Below are positions 26,701-39,186 of a stretch of DNA of 64,000 nucleotides, in pieces (the first letter of the stretch is position 1; each line of letters starts with the position of its first letter). The stretch comes from Antedon mediterranea. Its lineage: Eukaryota > Echinodermata > Crinoidea > Comatulida > Antedonidae. The position numbers and the translations under genes are program-made. The notes beneath the pieces were generated by a model. It made no database searches and was not told the DNA's origin. It was given only the letters and a program-made list of their open reading frames with translations. Location: the NCBI RefSeq assembly GCF_964355755.1, contig NC_092673.1:22511001-22575000 (forward strand), read 5' to 3'.

Positions 26701-29700
26701 CATTCCTTTTAAAATATTTTATGACCTAATTACCAATCTATTATATAGACACAATCTACCTAGATTTCTGAACTCTATAAGAACGGGATTAACTTTTATT
26801 GTATTTTACAAATTTAACAGGTTGATCGGTGACCTTATATTGCTAGAAAATGCTGATTGTTTATAATGCCAGTTGGGTCCAACCGGTCAACACATTATAT
26901 TAGAAATCACCATGTATTAGCACATCAGGCCAGTTTTGAATAGGAGTATTTAATCTTGGCTTGAATTTGGTCAGACTAAGATGTCAAGCGTTACCCGCTA
27001 CGTCCACATATGTCAATCTAGGCTTATATTAAAACAAAATATATTCAGGCACGCACATCAAAGAATCGCAGAAACAAAAAACAATTTGGTAGTTAATTTA
27101 TTTTAAATTGAACTACAAAATATACCTGTTGCTGGTACCGTGCCAAGAGTTATCGCTCCTACTAATTCCAGAGTCTGTGTCACTGTCAGCTGTGTGATAA
27201 CCTACAAAATAATTATAATAGTGTTTCATAAATTATGCACTTGTTAAAAAAATTAAAAAATAAGGTACATACTATTGATATGTGTCACAGAAGAACAGAC
27301 ACAGAGCATACAGTACCGAACACGGTTATAGTACTCTTGTACTCTGTACTATTGAGTATTTTTTTGTAAACCAAATCAGTATTGTCCCAAAGACTCAAAC
27401 GAGATGACATTGGTTTCAACTCCGGCTGTTTCACACAAAAATTTGAATAAAAAAATATAGGTAACTTCGCACCAGACATCATTGTTGTGTGAAAATTAGG
27501 TTTGTTTCTGCCAACAATTGTACTTCTATTTGAGATAAATATTGGGTCGTTTTGTACACCCATCTTCGACAAATCCAAGAACTATCTGATAATTATCTGA
27601 GGAAACAATACTAAATCACAAACTATAGTCTATTGCTACTGTAATCCTGAAGAACAACTTCCTGTCAGACTATTCAATTCAAAATGTTTCATTGAAATAA
27701 ATAATAAACAATAAAGTCTGTGACTTCTGGGACTGCTGATACAGATTAATTGATAACACTTTGTAATTAAACAATGGCCTACTTGATTGACATATTAGTA
27801 AAAAATGTTTTAGCCTTCATTTTATTGGAAGTCCATAGAAGTGCAGATTAGATAAAAATAGTAAAAATTAATAGTTGAACAATTCCCAAAAAATAATCTA
27901 CAATTCAGCAAACCAGTTAAACAATACAAGCTCTCTAATTAATCTGCAATTAACCTGTCTGAATTAGTAAACGATTAAAACATTAACATGAACATTTTGA
28001 TGATTTTATTTTTGCTAAACCACTGTAGGATATCCTTTTATGGGCAGTAATAATATATTTAAACTATTTTATGATCGTTTTTGACGACACATTTCCTTTG
28101 AATTGGGAAAAATAATGATACTGTATTTAGAGGAAAATCATATGAAGGATATCTAACCTTATTGAGGAAATTTATCAGGAAATATTAAAATAAACAATTA
28201 TCTGTGTACAATACAATCATTAATCATCTTTACATAAACAAATCTTCATATTAATATTTCATACATTCTTCCTTCCATTTTTTTATATCACTAAATGTAT
28301 ATTTAAATTAATTGGTGATTTGTTGTGTTCTAATTGTACTTTGTTACATAGAAAGCAAAATTGTGTAAAATCAAATTATTTTTAATATCTCATTGAACAC
28401 AAACTTAACTAAGTTGAGTATTATATGGATTAAGAAAACAGGTGTAGCTTATGTGTTGGGCCTTAAAGTAGTTAAAAATGTGGAGTGACCAAACCGCTGA
28501 AAGATATGAAGAATAAAAGCCACAAAACAAAGGCAGAAAAGAGCTTAGATGGACCATTCAAACAATCTGTATGGTACTGTTACAATGGCCATTGTATGAA
28601 AATTTGAAATCTTTTGTTAACGTATTGCCAACAAATCAAATACATTGCAAGGGAGGTACCAAGATTTAAACTTATATATTAACTACTGAATTTTAAATAA
28701 GTTATTATAGATTTTGATTGGTAGAATAAATGTCTGTATACTAGGTTAAAATGGGAGGAAACAGACGCATCAAATATTCTAGCTTATGTGTATTTTCAAA
28801 TAGATTATTGAATAGATAATGGATGGTAGAATAAATGCCTGTATAGGAAATATAATGCAACACATTTTATTTTTAACGGCTTAGGATAATTTTCTGTCCG
28901 AACGTACTTAATTTACTTGCTAACACTGTACTGTTTGGTAATTAAATCATGCACGAGTTGCACTTCATACCAGGTTATTGTATTTTGAATTAACTGCACA
29001 CAATTAATATTCACTGCTTTTGTCAAGTGTTTTGAACTGCACAATTTCTTTGCATGTTTCTACTTTAACACAGACTATAAACATTCAGAAACAACAATTT
29101 ACCTTTCTTACCTCTACTACTAACAGCTTCCCTATTCTTTTTATTCCTTGACTCCACAAGACATCCACCACTAGCATGTCTTCTAAGTTGGTAGCTGCCA
29201 ACATCTCTTTCACCAACCGATCGACAGCTATCAACTGATCTACTGGTTGATTGGCCAGTACCATCAATACCACTGTCTGACACATTATCAAATCCTGAAT
29301 GTCCGGACATAATTTGCTTTAATTTATCAATGTTGGCTACCTCTTTATGAATCCCATTTGTTGGCTTATCTTTGTCGGATGGATTTTCTGCCATTTTATC
29401 TTTTTCCTTGTCTTTATATTTTCCAAAAGTTGGACTTTGTAAAAGTTGTTTCATTCTTTCTTTATTCTCTCTCAGTCTATCCTTAACAGAGTTTGGACTT
29501 TCCGTCACTGACTTCTCTCCTTCGGATTCTGTACTGGACAAATTCTGTCTGCTTTGATTCAAAAGCAAACGCGCTGCTTCACGCAGACTTCTTGAATTGC
29601 GTGTAATACTACGTGGACTTTCGTTAGGTGGACGGGGTAAATATCGTGGAGACATATCATTGCATTTGCTTTGACCATTTTCTTCGGTCTCTGCAGTGGA

Positions 29701-32700
29701 CGGACTCATGTCTTTAGCAGACTTTGTTGGACTTGTATCAGTACTAGTTTGATTTTTAAAGGCCTTTGGGAATTTTTGACGTAAATCCTCATAAAATTTT
29801 GATTTTAGTCTTGGATAGTCCGATGAAACAGTGGTTTTTTGCTGAACATCTTGGAGTTCATTTGGTTGTTGGTAGCTCACCTCTTGGTCATCCAGCAATT
29901 GTTGTTGGTATAGGTGCGATAATGTGGAATGACCATTTACCTGTTTAAAAATAAATTAATTATAGTTTATCTACAACAGCAAAATAATTATCAAAAAGAT
30001 TATAATACTTACCAATATCAATTATCACTACTTTCATCTTATGTACCAGTGAAGAAAAATATTAAAAGGTTTAATAAGGTAGTGTACAAGTTATTTTTAG
30101 CTATAGTACGACTATAAAAACCAGTATGTTGGTAAATGTCAGCCAAGAGCTTCAGTTTCCATTTTACCTGTACAACCTTAAACACTGTAGTTTCCACATT
30201 GATGCAATTTCATTTCTCACATTATTAATTCCAATGCCTTAGTGAAATCAATAAATAATCTCGCTGAGTTGGATTGTAAATCAACACTTATTCAATAGCA
30301 AGGCTTTACACCATCCAGTAGCTGATTTGATGAAAAAAAATCCTTTATAAATGTACGATGTACAGCAATCAAGTTAAAATTCATCAATAATTCACTAAAA
30401 ATAAAGTTTTCCCAGTGGCTTTCAACACGCAATATATATGTCCACATTTCCATACGACGTACTACTGTAAATTGTACAGTAAGATACAGAGTAGCATCAT
30501 ACCGCTCTTGATAATCGCTTCAATTATTTCTAATAAAAAACATTTTAATTATTAGGAAACGCTAAAGCCGGTGTCAGATTATCTGTAAAATATGCTTCTA
30601 CGATCTCGATTTATGTTGCAGAATTAGTTAGGAGGTTTCCATTACTTTTTATAAATGATGCAATTTATACCCTGCATACTCCATTTCAATATCCCTATTA
30701 CTCTAGTAGCTAGATCAACTTTCGTATGCACTTTGAGGTCCAGAGAATTTGACTTCAGAAATTGGTTTAGGGTGGTCAAACAATCATATTTGGCTTGGTT
30801 ACACATTTTGAAAATGTGGCGAAAGGTCAAAAGGTCAAGGTGAAAGGTCATAAGACCAAACATAAATATGTCCTTAAATCTCAACAACCACTGGTCACAA
30901 CGAGGTAATTTTGGTCTTAAATTAACCGGAAGGTATACATTTATATTCAGTCTAATGGGACATTTTAGTAAAAAATGACCGGAAATGCCATTTCTGACCT
31001 TTGACCCACAACCCAGGGCATGTATGTATCTCCGTAACTACTGGTCGTAGACACTTGAATTTGGTTTTAAATTCTCCGAAATATATATTGTGTTATTTGT
31101 TACACATTTTGAAAAATGTTACAAAAGGTCAAAGGGTCAAGGTCAAGGGTTATTTGAACAAATAAAAAAAGGTACTTGTATCTCGGCAACCACTGGTCAC
31201 AGCAAGTCAATTTTGGTCTCAAAATGTTCAGAAGGCATGCATTTATATTCCATCTAATGGGGCATTTTAGTCAAAAATGATCAGAAATGCCATTTCTGAC
31301 CTTTGACCCACATACCAGGGCATCTTCATATCTCTGTAAGTACAGGTCGTAGAAACTTAAATTTGGTATCAAATTGTTCGAAATATACATATTTACATTC
31401 AATGTAATAGAAAATGTGGTTAAAAGATGAACAGAAATACTATTACTAATGTTTCAAACAAAAAACATATCTACACAACTTATCCTTAGACAGTAATGTT
31501 ATGCAATAACTGATACTTTAAATTGTTTTAATTTCAAGTACTAGTTATTGCTGTCCCCGAGGACATTTTGATAGAAACGAATGCTAGAAGTAACTTGCCA
31601 TATGTATCCGATTAAACGCCCCAGGCATTTATTGTTCAAAAGGGTTTTTAGGGGGAAAGGAGGCATCTTTATTTGGGGTATAATATGGTAACATGTATAA
31701 TCAAATAAATACCACCTAGATGTAAACAAATACTGCACAATTAATATAAAAAAGTGATAAAATTATGTCAAAATGCTTGGTAAATTGTAGATTATGGTAG
31801 TTAATGAAATGTGTTGATGTGATACAATTATTGAAATGCATGTGGCGGGGCGTTTATTCCACATGGTGTTCTATTGGAGGGAATGGTGGCGTTTATTTGA
31901 AGGAATACTCTAATTTTAATAATTGTATTTTGTTTCTCAACTGATAAAAGGTACTTAATACATGATTCGTTTTCCTCTTTATGCTTTTTAACGAAATGTT
32001 TCTGTCTTTTAAAATAAAAGTGATAGATTCCATTAAATGAATCTTCTCCTCCAGGTGCCAGTATAATGATATAAAACAATGACACATCATTATCCTGACA
32101 CGATTGCACTCATAATGGATCTTCATTCTATAATCTATTTGTTTGTAACTACAAATTTGACAACAATCTTTTGCATAGTTTTAAATGCCAATACATAGTT
32201 TCATTAATATTGTACAATATGTCCAGCTTTCCTGAAAACACCCTTGTGTACTGTAGTACAGTGTTGTAGTATGATTTTATCATGATAAACTTCTGATGCT
32301 TTTATTGTCAATGCATTCAGTACCTAAAACATGTCAAAGTTTCTAGTGGTATTGATAATAAATCTCCAGAAATATATATTGTTTTATTATCTACACTGGG
32401 AACAGACGTGTATATGTATAAGTTTTGTCGTTGACATTCAAAACTATTATGCAACAGTGTTACGTAATAATGACAATGACTTGGTCTATTATTGTGGTCT
32501 CCGATACCTTTTATTATATGATTGTACTTCCACCAGGATAGAATGAGGTTTAATCTCGTTATTATTTTTATTATATATATATATTTTTTTCATATATATA
32601 TCTGGGGTGTATTTATTAGATTATACATGTTACTATTATTACACCCAACAAAATAAACGCCTTCCCTGAATAAATAAATGCCCGAGGCTTTTATTCGGGT

Positions 32701-35700
32701 AACTACAGTAAATTACTTTTAGCATTCTCAAAATGTTTGAACGTTCGGGGGTCAACAATACTTTCTAGCATTATTATAAGCAAAAGTACAATTATTACAA
32801 ACAGTAAAGGATTTGTTTTAATTCCTATAATGAAATTATTAAGCATCAATTATTGCATAACATTACTGTCTAATGATAAGTTGGGTAGATATGTTTTTCA
32901 TTTAAAAGATTAGTAATTAATAGTATTTCTGATCATCTTTTATCCAAATTTTCTGTTAGAATGAATGTAAATATGTGTATTTCTAACAATTTGATACTAA
33001 ATTTAAGTTTCTACGACCTGTACTTACAGAGATAAGAAGATGCCCTGGTATGTATGTCAAAGGTCAGAAATGTCATTTTCGGTCATTTTCGACTAAAATG
33101 TTTCATTAGACTGAATATTAATGTATACCTTCTGAACATTTTGAGACCAAAATTTACTCGCTGTGACCAGTGGTTGCCGAGATACAAATACCTATTTGTG
33201 TTTATTCATATAACCCCTGCCTTGACCTTTTGACCTTTTGTAACATTGTTCAAAATGTGTAACAAATAACTAAATGTATATTTCGAACAATTTGAGCCCA
33301 AATTCAAGTCTCTACGGCCAATAGTTACGGAGATACAGACATGCCCTGGTTTATAGGTCAAAGGTCAGAAATGGCATTTTCGGTCATTTTCGACTAAAAT
33401 GTTTCATTAGACTGAATATGAATGTAAACCTTCTGATCAATTTGAGACCAAAATTACCTCGCTGTGACCAGTGGTTGTTGAGATTTAAGGACATAATGGT
33501 GTTTGATCTTATAACCTTTGACCCTGACCTTTTGACCTTTCGCCACATTTTCAAAATGTGTAACCAAGCCAAAAATGATTGTTTGACCACCCTAAACCAA
33601 TTTCTGAAGTCAAATTCTCTGGACCTCAAAGTGCATACGAAAGTTGATCTAGCTACTAGAGTATATGTTTACTTGCAACTTGATAGTCAATCAGCTAATA
33701 TACTCACAGTGCAACAGATGTTTTGAAATGAGATTATAATGATATGCAATATCAAAACTATTGTATTGTACTTCAGTTGTCTATTGAACAGTCAAGTACT
33801 AAGGGTTTGGAAAATAAGACCAGGGAAGAGTGAAATTACAATCAGCAGTGACTGTTTACCATTTAGCAAAAACTCTAAAAGGTGACACTGTAGGAATTAA
33901 GAATCTTCACTTTTAATTAAATTATTTATTTTATTAATTTCCACTAGCCAACAGTATACTCAAGGTTCACAAATAACAGGAGGTAATAAGAGGAAAAAAC
34001 ACAAAAAACAAAATCAAAGGCTGCCGTATTGTGTTTTTTTATGGTTGTAATTAAAATTTAATTAACTCAAAATATGATTCTGAATGGAATTTAAAATTAT
34101 CAATGTCTACATCAAGTCAGGTCAAAATATTTCCTTCACTTGACGTATAGTACATAATAATAATCAGGATGATTTAAATTTGTTTTTAATTTATTTTTTT
34201 ACCAAAGGGTTATACAGAAATAAAAATGGTAAGATTAATTTGTCAATGAGCACAAATTCAAAACAAATTTAGCAGTTACAAATTAAATAGTTATGCAATA
34301 TACAGTAGTTGAAAAATGTATTGGAGTTAGATAGCTAATATTAAATTAATTAGTTATTGCTCTTCTCAGAGATACACTATGCATGAAATATGGAAACCAA
34401 CCCACGATTTAAATTATTTACACATTATACTAATACAATAACTACCAAATTAGAACTACAACTTGAAGTTGCTTTTTGGGCTCAGTTTTTTTCCAATTTT
34501 ATATAGTAAACATTTTATTCTAAACATGAAATGACTGCCCTGTGGCAGCTCTCTCAAAACTACCTTGAGATGGATTGCAAAGATTGTTGCTAATTAAATA
34601 TCAAAAGAAAACTTCCTGCTAAATGCTACTAATAATTAGATTGGATTGGGAAAGCATCGTATTACCATGACAATAGGTTCAACAGTGAATGGGCAATAAA
34701 GCTTTGTCATATTCGTTTCTATTGGCATGATTATCATTATGCGATCTACGACACAATTTAACTTTTAAGAATAATATTCCTTTTCTGAAATCTTGTAAAG
34801 ATTTTTACAACACAGTACATGTTTCTAAATTATAAATATAATTAATTACTGATTACAAACTGTTTGAATACAAGATGTTGGAACTTGAATAAAGTATAAA
34901 TAATTTATTTTTTTAATTTATGATACTGTATTCTACAAATTACCATGGCAATGCTATTGATTTTTTGTTCAGAATACAGAATTAGATACATTTTATTTAG
35001 CATATGACTTGTATAGTATTTTCTTTATTACAGTGAGTATTTCTGCTAAATTAACATCTTTTCAGTAATAAAAAGACATATTTTTGTATATCAAAGTACA
35101 GTTTATTAAATAAATAATTAAGTACCATTTTATCCATTAGTTTTAAACACTGAGAAATAAGTTGCATAGTTTAAAACACAAAAGATTTATAAAAAAAACG
35201 TTTGATGGAAAATTAATATCACATTTTACAAACTTTTGAATTTAGATTAACCTGTATGTAGACAGTGAATATACTGATATAATTACTGATATAATTCTGA
35301 TTCCCTTTCACTCCAAATAATGTCTTTCTCATGAAATAAAGTAAATAATGACATACAAAGCAAACAAATGTGAGTCCAAATTTAAATGTTAAAGATGTAT
35401 TGTCCCTTTGACTAATTCAAAAAAAATAAAAAATAACAGATTTCGAAAAAAGGTGGGTCATTTTGAAGTATCATAATAGTTATTAACTATCACCAAAAAT
35501 TTGTTGAAAAAAAAATCATTTAACTGAAATACAGACGTTTTTTTGCTAAAAAAATAACTTTGACTTCCAGTCAAAGTTTTCGATCAAAACATATCCCATA
35601 ATGAAACGCGTTTGTTTGGTTACTCTGTATGCATAATCATAAAACTTCCTCGCGATCTGTGTGAAAATACCTTCTCAACCGTGACGAGTTGTAAACAATC

Positions 35701-37795
35701 CTAATTAGCATCATGCATAATGTGTACTCGTGGTTTGAAATCTTTGTTTACTTTCGCTCGCGACGATTTTCCAGACGAAATGTAATCAAACTAATTTACC
35801 TGTTAATTATGTAAACTTGTTGCTTTTGGCTTGAATTTTCGACTTAAAGTGAATAACTTTAATATTACTTTGATATGGCCAATTTAAATTTAGAATATTT
35901 TGACCTTCATTTTTGTGTGTTTCAAGGGACAATACATCTAAGTATATATTATACAGTATAAGGTCATTTATGGATTGTTGGTACAGGTATGTCTCATTAT
36001 TTTTTTTCAGTGTCTTTTTCTTTCTTTTCCTTTTTATTTCCATTCACATATTAAATCATAAACATACATAAATAATCATAGTATAAAACAAAAGAATGTT
36101 AGCTATCAGAGAATAGATTCATCAGGTTTGTTTGAAATCCAGAGAAGTAATATTAGTTAAATGTCAAAACCAAAACACTTTTTCAAGAAATCTACGACTG
36201 CGAAAGTTTACGGATTTACGTCATAGTTTTGTTTTGACAAACTAATATTACTTCTCTCAATGTTAGCTATGAAAACAATAAAACTGGAATAAAAAACAAT
36301 GGAAAAATAAAATACATTGCAGCATAAATGCTGTATTTGTTTTCCATTTGATATATAAAAGTGCATAGCAGTAACCTATAATAATATTATAATGAATAGG
36401 TTATTAATAGTTTAAAATATGTCTTTGTTTAGAATACTTGTGTGAAGAAACACTAACTCACCAGTCCATAAGTTACAGTGCAGTATGGAAAACTAAACAC
36501 ACAATAAAACCAAAAGTAACTGATAACAGTTAGTATATCAATTGTAAAAGATCCTGTTTTACCCTGTTACTATGGCAATAACTTGCAAGTCATGCGTAAA
36601 CTTTCAAAACAATAGTTTGTAGGAATGCATTGGGTCAAATAAAGCATTAAATCACTGCCAATGGGAACAGTAGAACTTATGGTTCCGCTTTAAAGGTATA
36701 GTGTAGGGATTTTAAGATTTAAATTGTAGAAATAACTTCACTGGTCGTATAATAAATACTATCAAGAACCAATCTGTATTGTTGTCTAATTAATTTTGTA
36801 ATTACTCTGCATAAGAATAATATAAATTGCTTTCATTTAGACCTGCACTAGTGCTTTATATAGATGTATTATTGTTCTCCAAATACATGAAAAATGTAGA
36901 TCAATAAAAAAAGACTATGAATAGGCCATTTCGCAGTTTTAATAAATTTAAATCACATCTGTAGAAAAAAAAAATTCTTAAAAAGACAACATTTATGGAT
37001 AAATTCAACATTTAACCAAAAAAACTTTAAATTACACTTTTTTCAGGTAAATAATTTTTGGTCAAAAGTAAATAAATATGGTGACATTAAAATGACAATA
37101 TTCAACAAAACATTTAAATTAATATATTTTAATATATCTTTAAATGATTAAATATCCATATTTCAGTTGGAAAATATATTTTATGAGATTATTGTTTCCA
37201 CAGACTCTATTCCACCTAATTTTGTTTTAACAAGGAATAGAAGGGCTAACAAATCAATAGTCTGTCAAAAATAGTTCAATTTCTAAAACATGAGTAGCGT
37301 GCACACATGGCACTTCTAGAAGATGAAATGGCACATTAATAAGACATTATTTCCAATATTATTTTAAGTTGATAAAAAAAAACTTAAGCCTACCATCAAG
37401 GTTTTTAATGTTGTTTCATCAACTTTTTTTGTGGACGGATGTTGATTACTATTTTGCATAAAAGTTTCGTTTTGGTAGAATTGTTGACTGCCTACATTGT
37501 CACAATCTAAGTATGGGTTCGTATCGTCAATATCATCATCACTATAGTATTCTCCAGTAGCAAGGGCAGCCCCTATACGGTGCTTACTCATGCTAGGCCC
37601 AGGGACTTGCTGGTAAAGCAACACCACAGGAGCCGTTGCGGCCGCACTGGTGGTAGTCGAAGTGGTAGGATCAAACAGGTGCTGCCTCATCGAAAAGGCG
37701 ATTTCTTCCACGCTAAGATCATAACTTCCAACTTGTTGAGCCACTGGCTGGATGCCCTGAAATGCTGGGGTACTTGAGTACTGCATTGTGTCCAT
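14762..37795 (-). CDS. Large disordered protein with C-terminal PDZ domain, complete (10 coding exons)
   Basis: Exons in transcript order: 37795-37394, 29940-29112, 27201-27126, 24809-24645, 24357-23705, 23394-23154, 17825-17648, 16381-16287, 15561-15347, 14952-14762. All phases agree and the sum is 1015 codons including TGA (1014 aa). Residues 1 to about 880 are Ser/Arg/Asn/Asp-rich and look unstructured, with basic-serine segments (RRALSLDRL, SRSLREAARLLL, SLGRATKKKF). About residues 916-1010 form one PDZ domain: the carboxylate-binding loop is PFGFYIA (937-943), then GVFVTRLSDG, HVGDEILSIN and a DAVYDIILE helix. Such proteins are usually cortical or junctional scaffolds. The order (long disordered part, basic region, terminal PDZ) recalls vertebrate KIAA1614, but that identification is weak. 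The splice chain makes the gene model strong; the function is unknown. Confidence 0.85.
15110..15340 (-). mobile_element. tRNA-derived SINE fragments
   Basis: On the minus strand, GCTGTTGCTTGATGGTTAAC is followed by CCAGGGTTCAATCTTGACC, which resembles an A-box/B-box pair of a tRNA-type promoter. A second B-box-like GGTTCAAATCC lies at 15140-15155. The layout matches the better preserved SINE at 53005-53255. It sits in the last intron of the PDZ gene. Confidence 0.6.
16176..16275. mobile_element. MITE fragment (CCTAGCTTACCTGGATAAAC family)
   Basis: GGTTTATCCAGGTAAGCTAG at 16245-16265 preceded by family interior (GAGAGGGATG, CATTTCTACTTTTTGAG). It is the right end only. It lies directly beside PDZ-gene exon 8. 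Confidence 0.65.
16474..17212 (-). mobile_element. piggyBac-like element remnant flanked by TTAA
   Basis: TTAA at 16474-16477 and 17209-17212 flank an approximately 731-bp insertion. Its ends are inverted: TTAACACTTTCACCGCCA on the left and TGGCGGTGAAAGTGTTAA on the right. TTAA target duplication is the hallmark of piggyBac. On the minus strand a 38-codon frame (16966-16850) begins MCFTADEAIAEIFADSDSEN, the acidic N-terminal style of piggyBac transposases, and stops at TAA. The catalytic DDD domain is absent. The outer parts also contain the repeated GACGGAGATTTCCGTCTTTG-type hairpin (17140-17200). It is a non-autonomous, internally deleted copy in a PDZ-gene intron. Confidence 0.85.
18836..18990 (-). 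pseudogene. LINE reverse-transcriptase C-terminal remnant, second copy
   Basis: The minus-strand frame reads SPKTWNSLTDKLELFVGFKF and then a further FHKFLI, ending at a stop near 18838. 'PKTWNSL' followed by a spaced FK/FHK is the pattern at the end of many LINE ORF2 proteins. Nothing upstream belongs to the domain, so it is a short dead fragment. Confidence 0.6.
19505..19925. repeat. ATGATG-rich compound minisatellite
   Basis: Repeated units of about 50 bp (AATATTATGATTTAAAGATG plus ACGATAACAACCAATGATGA) grade into simple GATGATAAT repeats towards 19925. A weaker continuation lies at 20030-20100. Confidence 0.9.
22495..22690. repeat. Dispersed repeat, reverse-oriented copy of 44765-44975
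   Basis: It shares GTACCGAAAGTACGAACCAA, TTTATATACCATCGAGTAAA, ACATCAGGTGGTTAAAAT and AACCTAAATTTGTTTTAATC with the block in ABHD16A intron 1, in the opposite orientation. The family is not identified. Confidence 0.8.
23515..23645 (+). mobile_element. SINE 3' part
   Basis: The segment with GACTTTATTTATTTGTTTATG, AGGATAGTGAATGAATTCGC and TTATGGTTATCCTTGGCAAT matches the reverse complement of 53005-53130. The tRNA-like head is missing. Shorter fragments of the same tail are at 18735-18785 and 54440-54490. Confidence 0.7.
24957..25095. mobile_element. MITE fragment (CCTAGCTTACCTGGATAAAC family)
   Basis: Right end GGTTTATCCAGGTAAGCTAG at 25066-25085. The interior GAGAGAGGGGTGTTCAATGA and TCTACTTTTCGAGTATATCT is shared with the copies at 16176 and 52186. 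It lies in PDZ-gene intron 3. Confidence 0.65.
25529..26017 (+). other. Open reading frame of 162 codons inside a PDZ-gene intron, function unknown
   Basis: ATG at 25529, TAA at 26015-26017, AATAAA overlapping the next 15 bases. It lies on the strand opposite the host gene, in intron 3. For about 65% AT sequence a 489-nt frame is longer than expected, and the translation has mixed, protein-like composition (for example SIILTVQYQTYTFDIKIN). It shows no motif I know, no splice sites, no signal peptide, and the start context is ordinary. It may be a small intronless gene, a remnant of a mobile element, or chance. Confidence 0.3.
27202..29111. other. Intron 2 of the PDZ gene
   Basis: AT-rich sequence without supported exons or clear repeats. 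The 97-codon minus-strand frame at 27285-27578 shows no motif. Confidence 0.6.
30701..33661. mobile_element. Foldback-type transposon with about 1-kb inverted repeats
   Basis: The left terminus CTCTAGTAGCTAGATCAAC at 30701 is inverted at the right terminus ending 33661, and a TA dinucleotide flanks each end. The inverted arms run about 30701-31740 and 32570-33661 with many substitutions; the loop is about 0.8 kb. Each arm contains internal roughly 300-bp sub-repeats, each with GACCAGTGGTTG-like and TGACCTTTGACC-like words. No frame resembles a transposase, so it is non-autonomous. Mirror-image frames at 30642-30887 and 33418-33726 are the same arm read twice and not genes. Confidence 0.85.
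35389..35942. mobile_element. Non-autonomous DNA element (TTAAAGATGTATTGTCCC family), 554-bp form
   Basis: Ends TTAAAGATGTATTGTCCC and GGGACAATACATCTAAG are inverted. The interior is nearly colinear with 50093-50636, for example ACTTCCAGTCAAAGTTTT, CTCTGTATGCATAATCAT and CAATCCTAATTAGCATCATG. Shorter relatives: 56438-56774, 60701-60989, and decayed ones at about 36900-37150, 48140-48385 and 57825-57895. Confidence 0.9.
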
Positions 37796-39186
37796 AACTA
37801 CCTTAGTTTCATTTTATTGCAGTCATTACTGTACCTATTATTACCGTATTTACCAAATCCATTGGGTAAGAAATCGAAGATCAATTTAAGTTTGAACATG
37901 GCGTCGCGGCATTGTTGCTACTCAACTGAATTACTGTACTTATGCAAATACTAGTCTATCAACCAATCAGAAGCCGTTGATTGGGCTTTTCCCGAAGTTC
38001 TTCGCCATAATGTCAACAAATGTAACGTTAATTGAATTCCAATATAATCGATAAAGTTGATTAATAATACAATATTTCGTTTATTTGTTGAAATGATATA
38101 CTGTATACGTAATATATGTCATTAGAAAAACGAAACAACAAATAATATTACATTTAATTTCTGCGATGCTGTCACTAGAAAATAAATTCTTTAAAATAAA
38201 AACTTTTTAATCTAGTACAGTAAAAAATGAGAATTATATATTTATTTTATTTATATTCAAGATGCATATGGTACATAATTTTATTAGAACGTTTATTTAA
38301 TAGTTGGTTTGAAAGAAGAGCGACCACATCTTCATCTTTTTTTCTAAGTATAATCCCACTCTCTGATTTATTCCATATAAACAAGATCTGGTAAATTCAA
38401 TTTGTATGTAAAATATACTTACTTACAAAACGCTGCTAATTTCTACTTAATCGCACCACTTATTTTTCGCCAAATTTTGGAACCAGGCCCCTGGAACTAT
38501 TATTGGTAAATATATTTATATAGGACAGTTTTTTTTCTTTCTTGCACACCAATAACAATAATAATTGTTGCGCTTATAAGACGTGATCTGCACACACATC
38601 ATTTTGAAATGGCAGCACATTAGATGATTTTGTTCATGGAGTCAAAAAGATGTATCTAAAGACAACTGGTAGCCATTAACTAAAACATTTTAATGATAGA
38701 TTAACCAAGCAGATTGTAAATGGATCAATCAAGGATGTTTCATTTTTGGTACACACACTCTCTTGTTAAGACAACTACCGTACCAATGTTTGTTTGTTCA
38801 TCATTCAACAGACTTTATCAATCTCTCACCTACTTCATACTACTGGTACTGGGGGACAACTTCTTCCCCAACTATCTGTGTTATCCTAAAGATAAGCTCT
38901 CATATATGCCATCAGATCCAAAAATGAAAATATTGACGTAAAAAATCAAAATGTATCATCTTTATTATTGTTTAGCCTGTTATATTGCTTATATTTTATG
39001 TTCTATCATTTTTCTAAAACAGCTTTGAATTAAGTAACTGGTATCTCTGTGGACATTTATCATTGAATTATTTAAGAAAAAGATACATATAAAATCATTA
39101 TACTTTAATATATAATTTTTAACAATTCGACAGATAACACTTCAATTGCTGATTGTAATATGCTGCCCTCTATAAATAGTTGTTTT
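37796..39186. other. Spacer between the PDZ gene (5' side) and the 3' end of QTRT2
   Basis: Both genes are on the minus strand. The spacer therefore holds the 3' UTR of QTRT2 (a minus-strand AATAAA is near 38961) and the promoter of the PDZ gene, about 37800-38050. A 73-codon plus-strand frame at 38720-38941 has no motif. Confidence 0.5.

Larger units (their letters stand above)
29941..37393. other. Intron 1 of the PDZ gene
   Basis: A 7.5-kb intron. It holds the foldback element at 30701-33661, a 554-bp TTAAAGATGTATTGTCCC element at 35389-35942, and a decayed relative at about 36900-37150. All other sequence is AT-rich without exon signals. Confidence 0.7.

Noticed and set aside
30642-30887. 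Pair of similar frames at 30642-30887 and 33418-33726
   Set aside because: They are the two inverted arms of the same foldback element, not paralogous genes.
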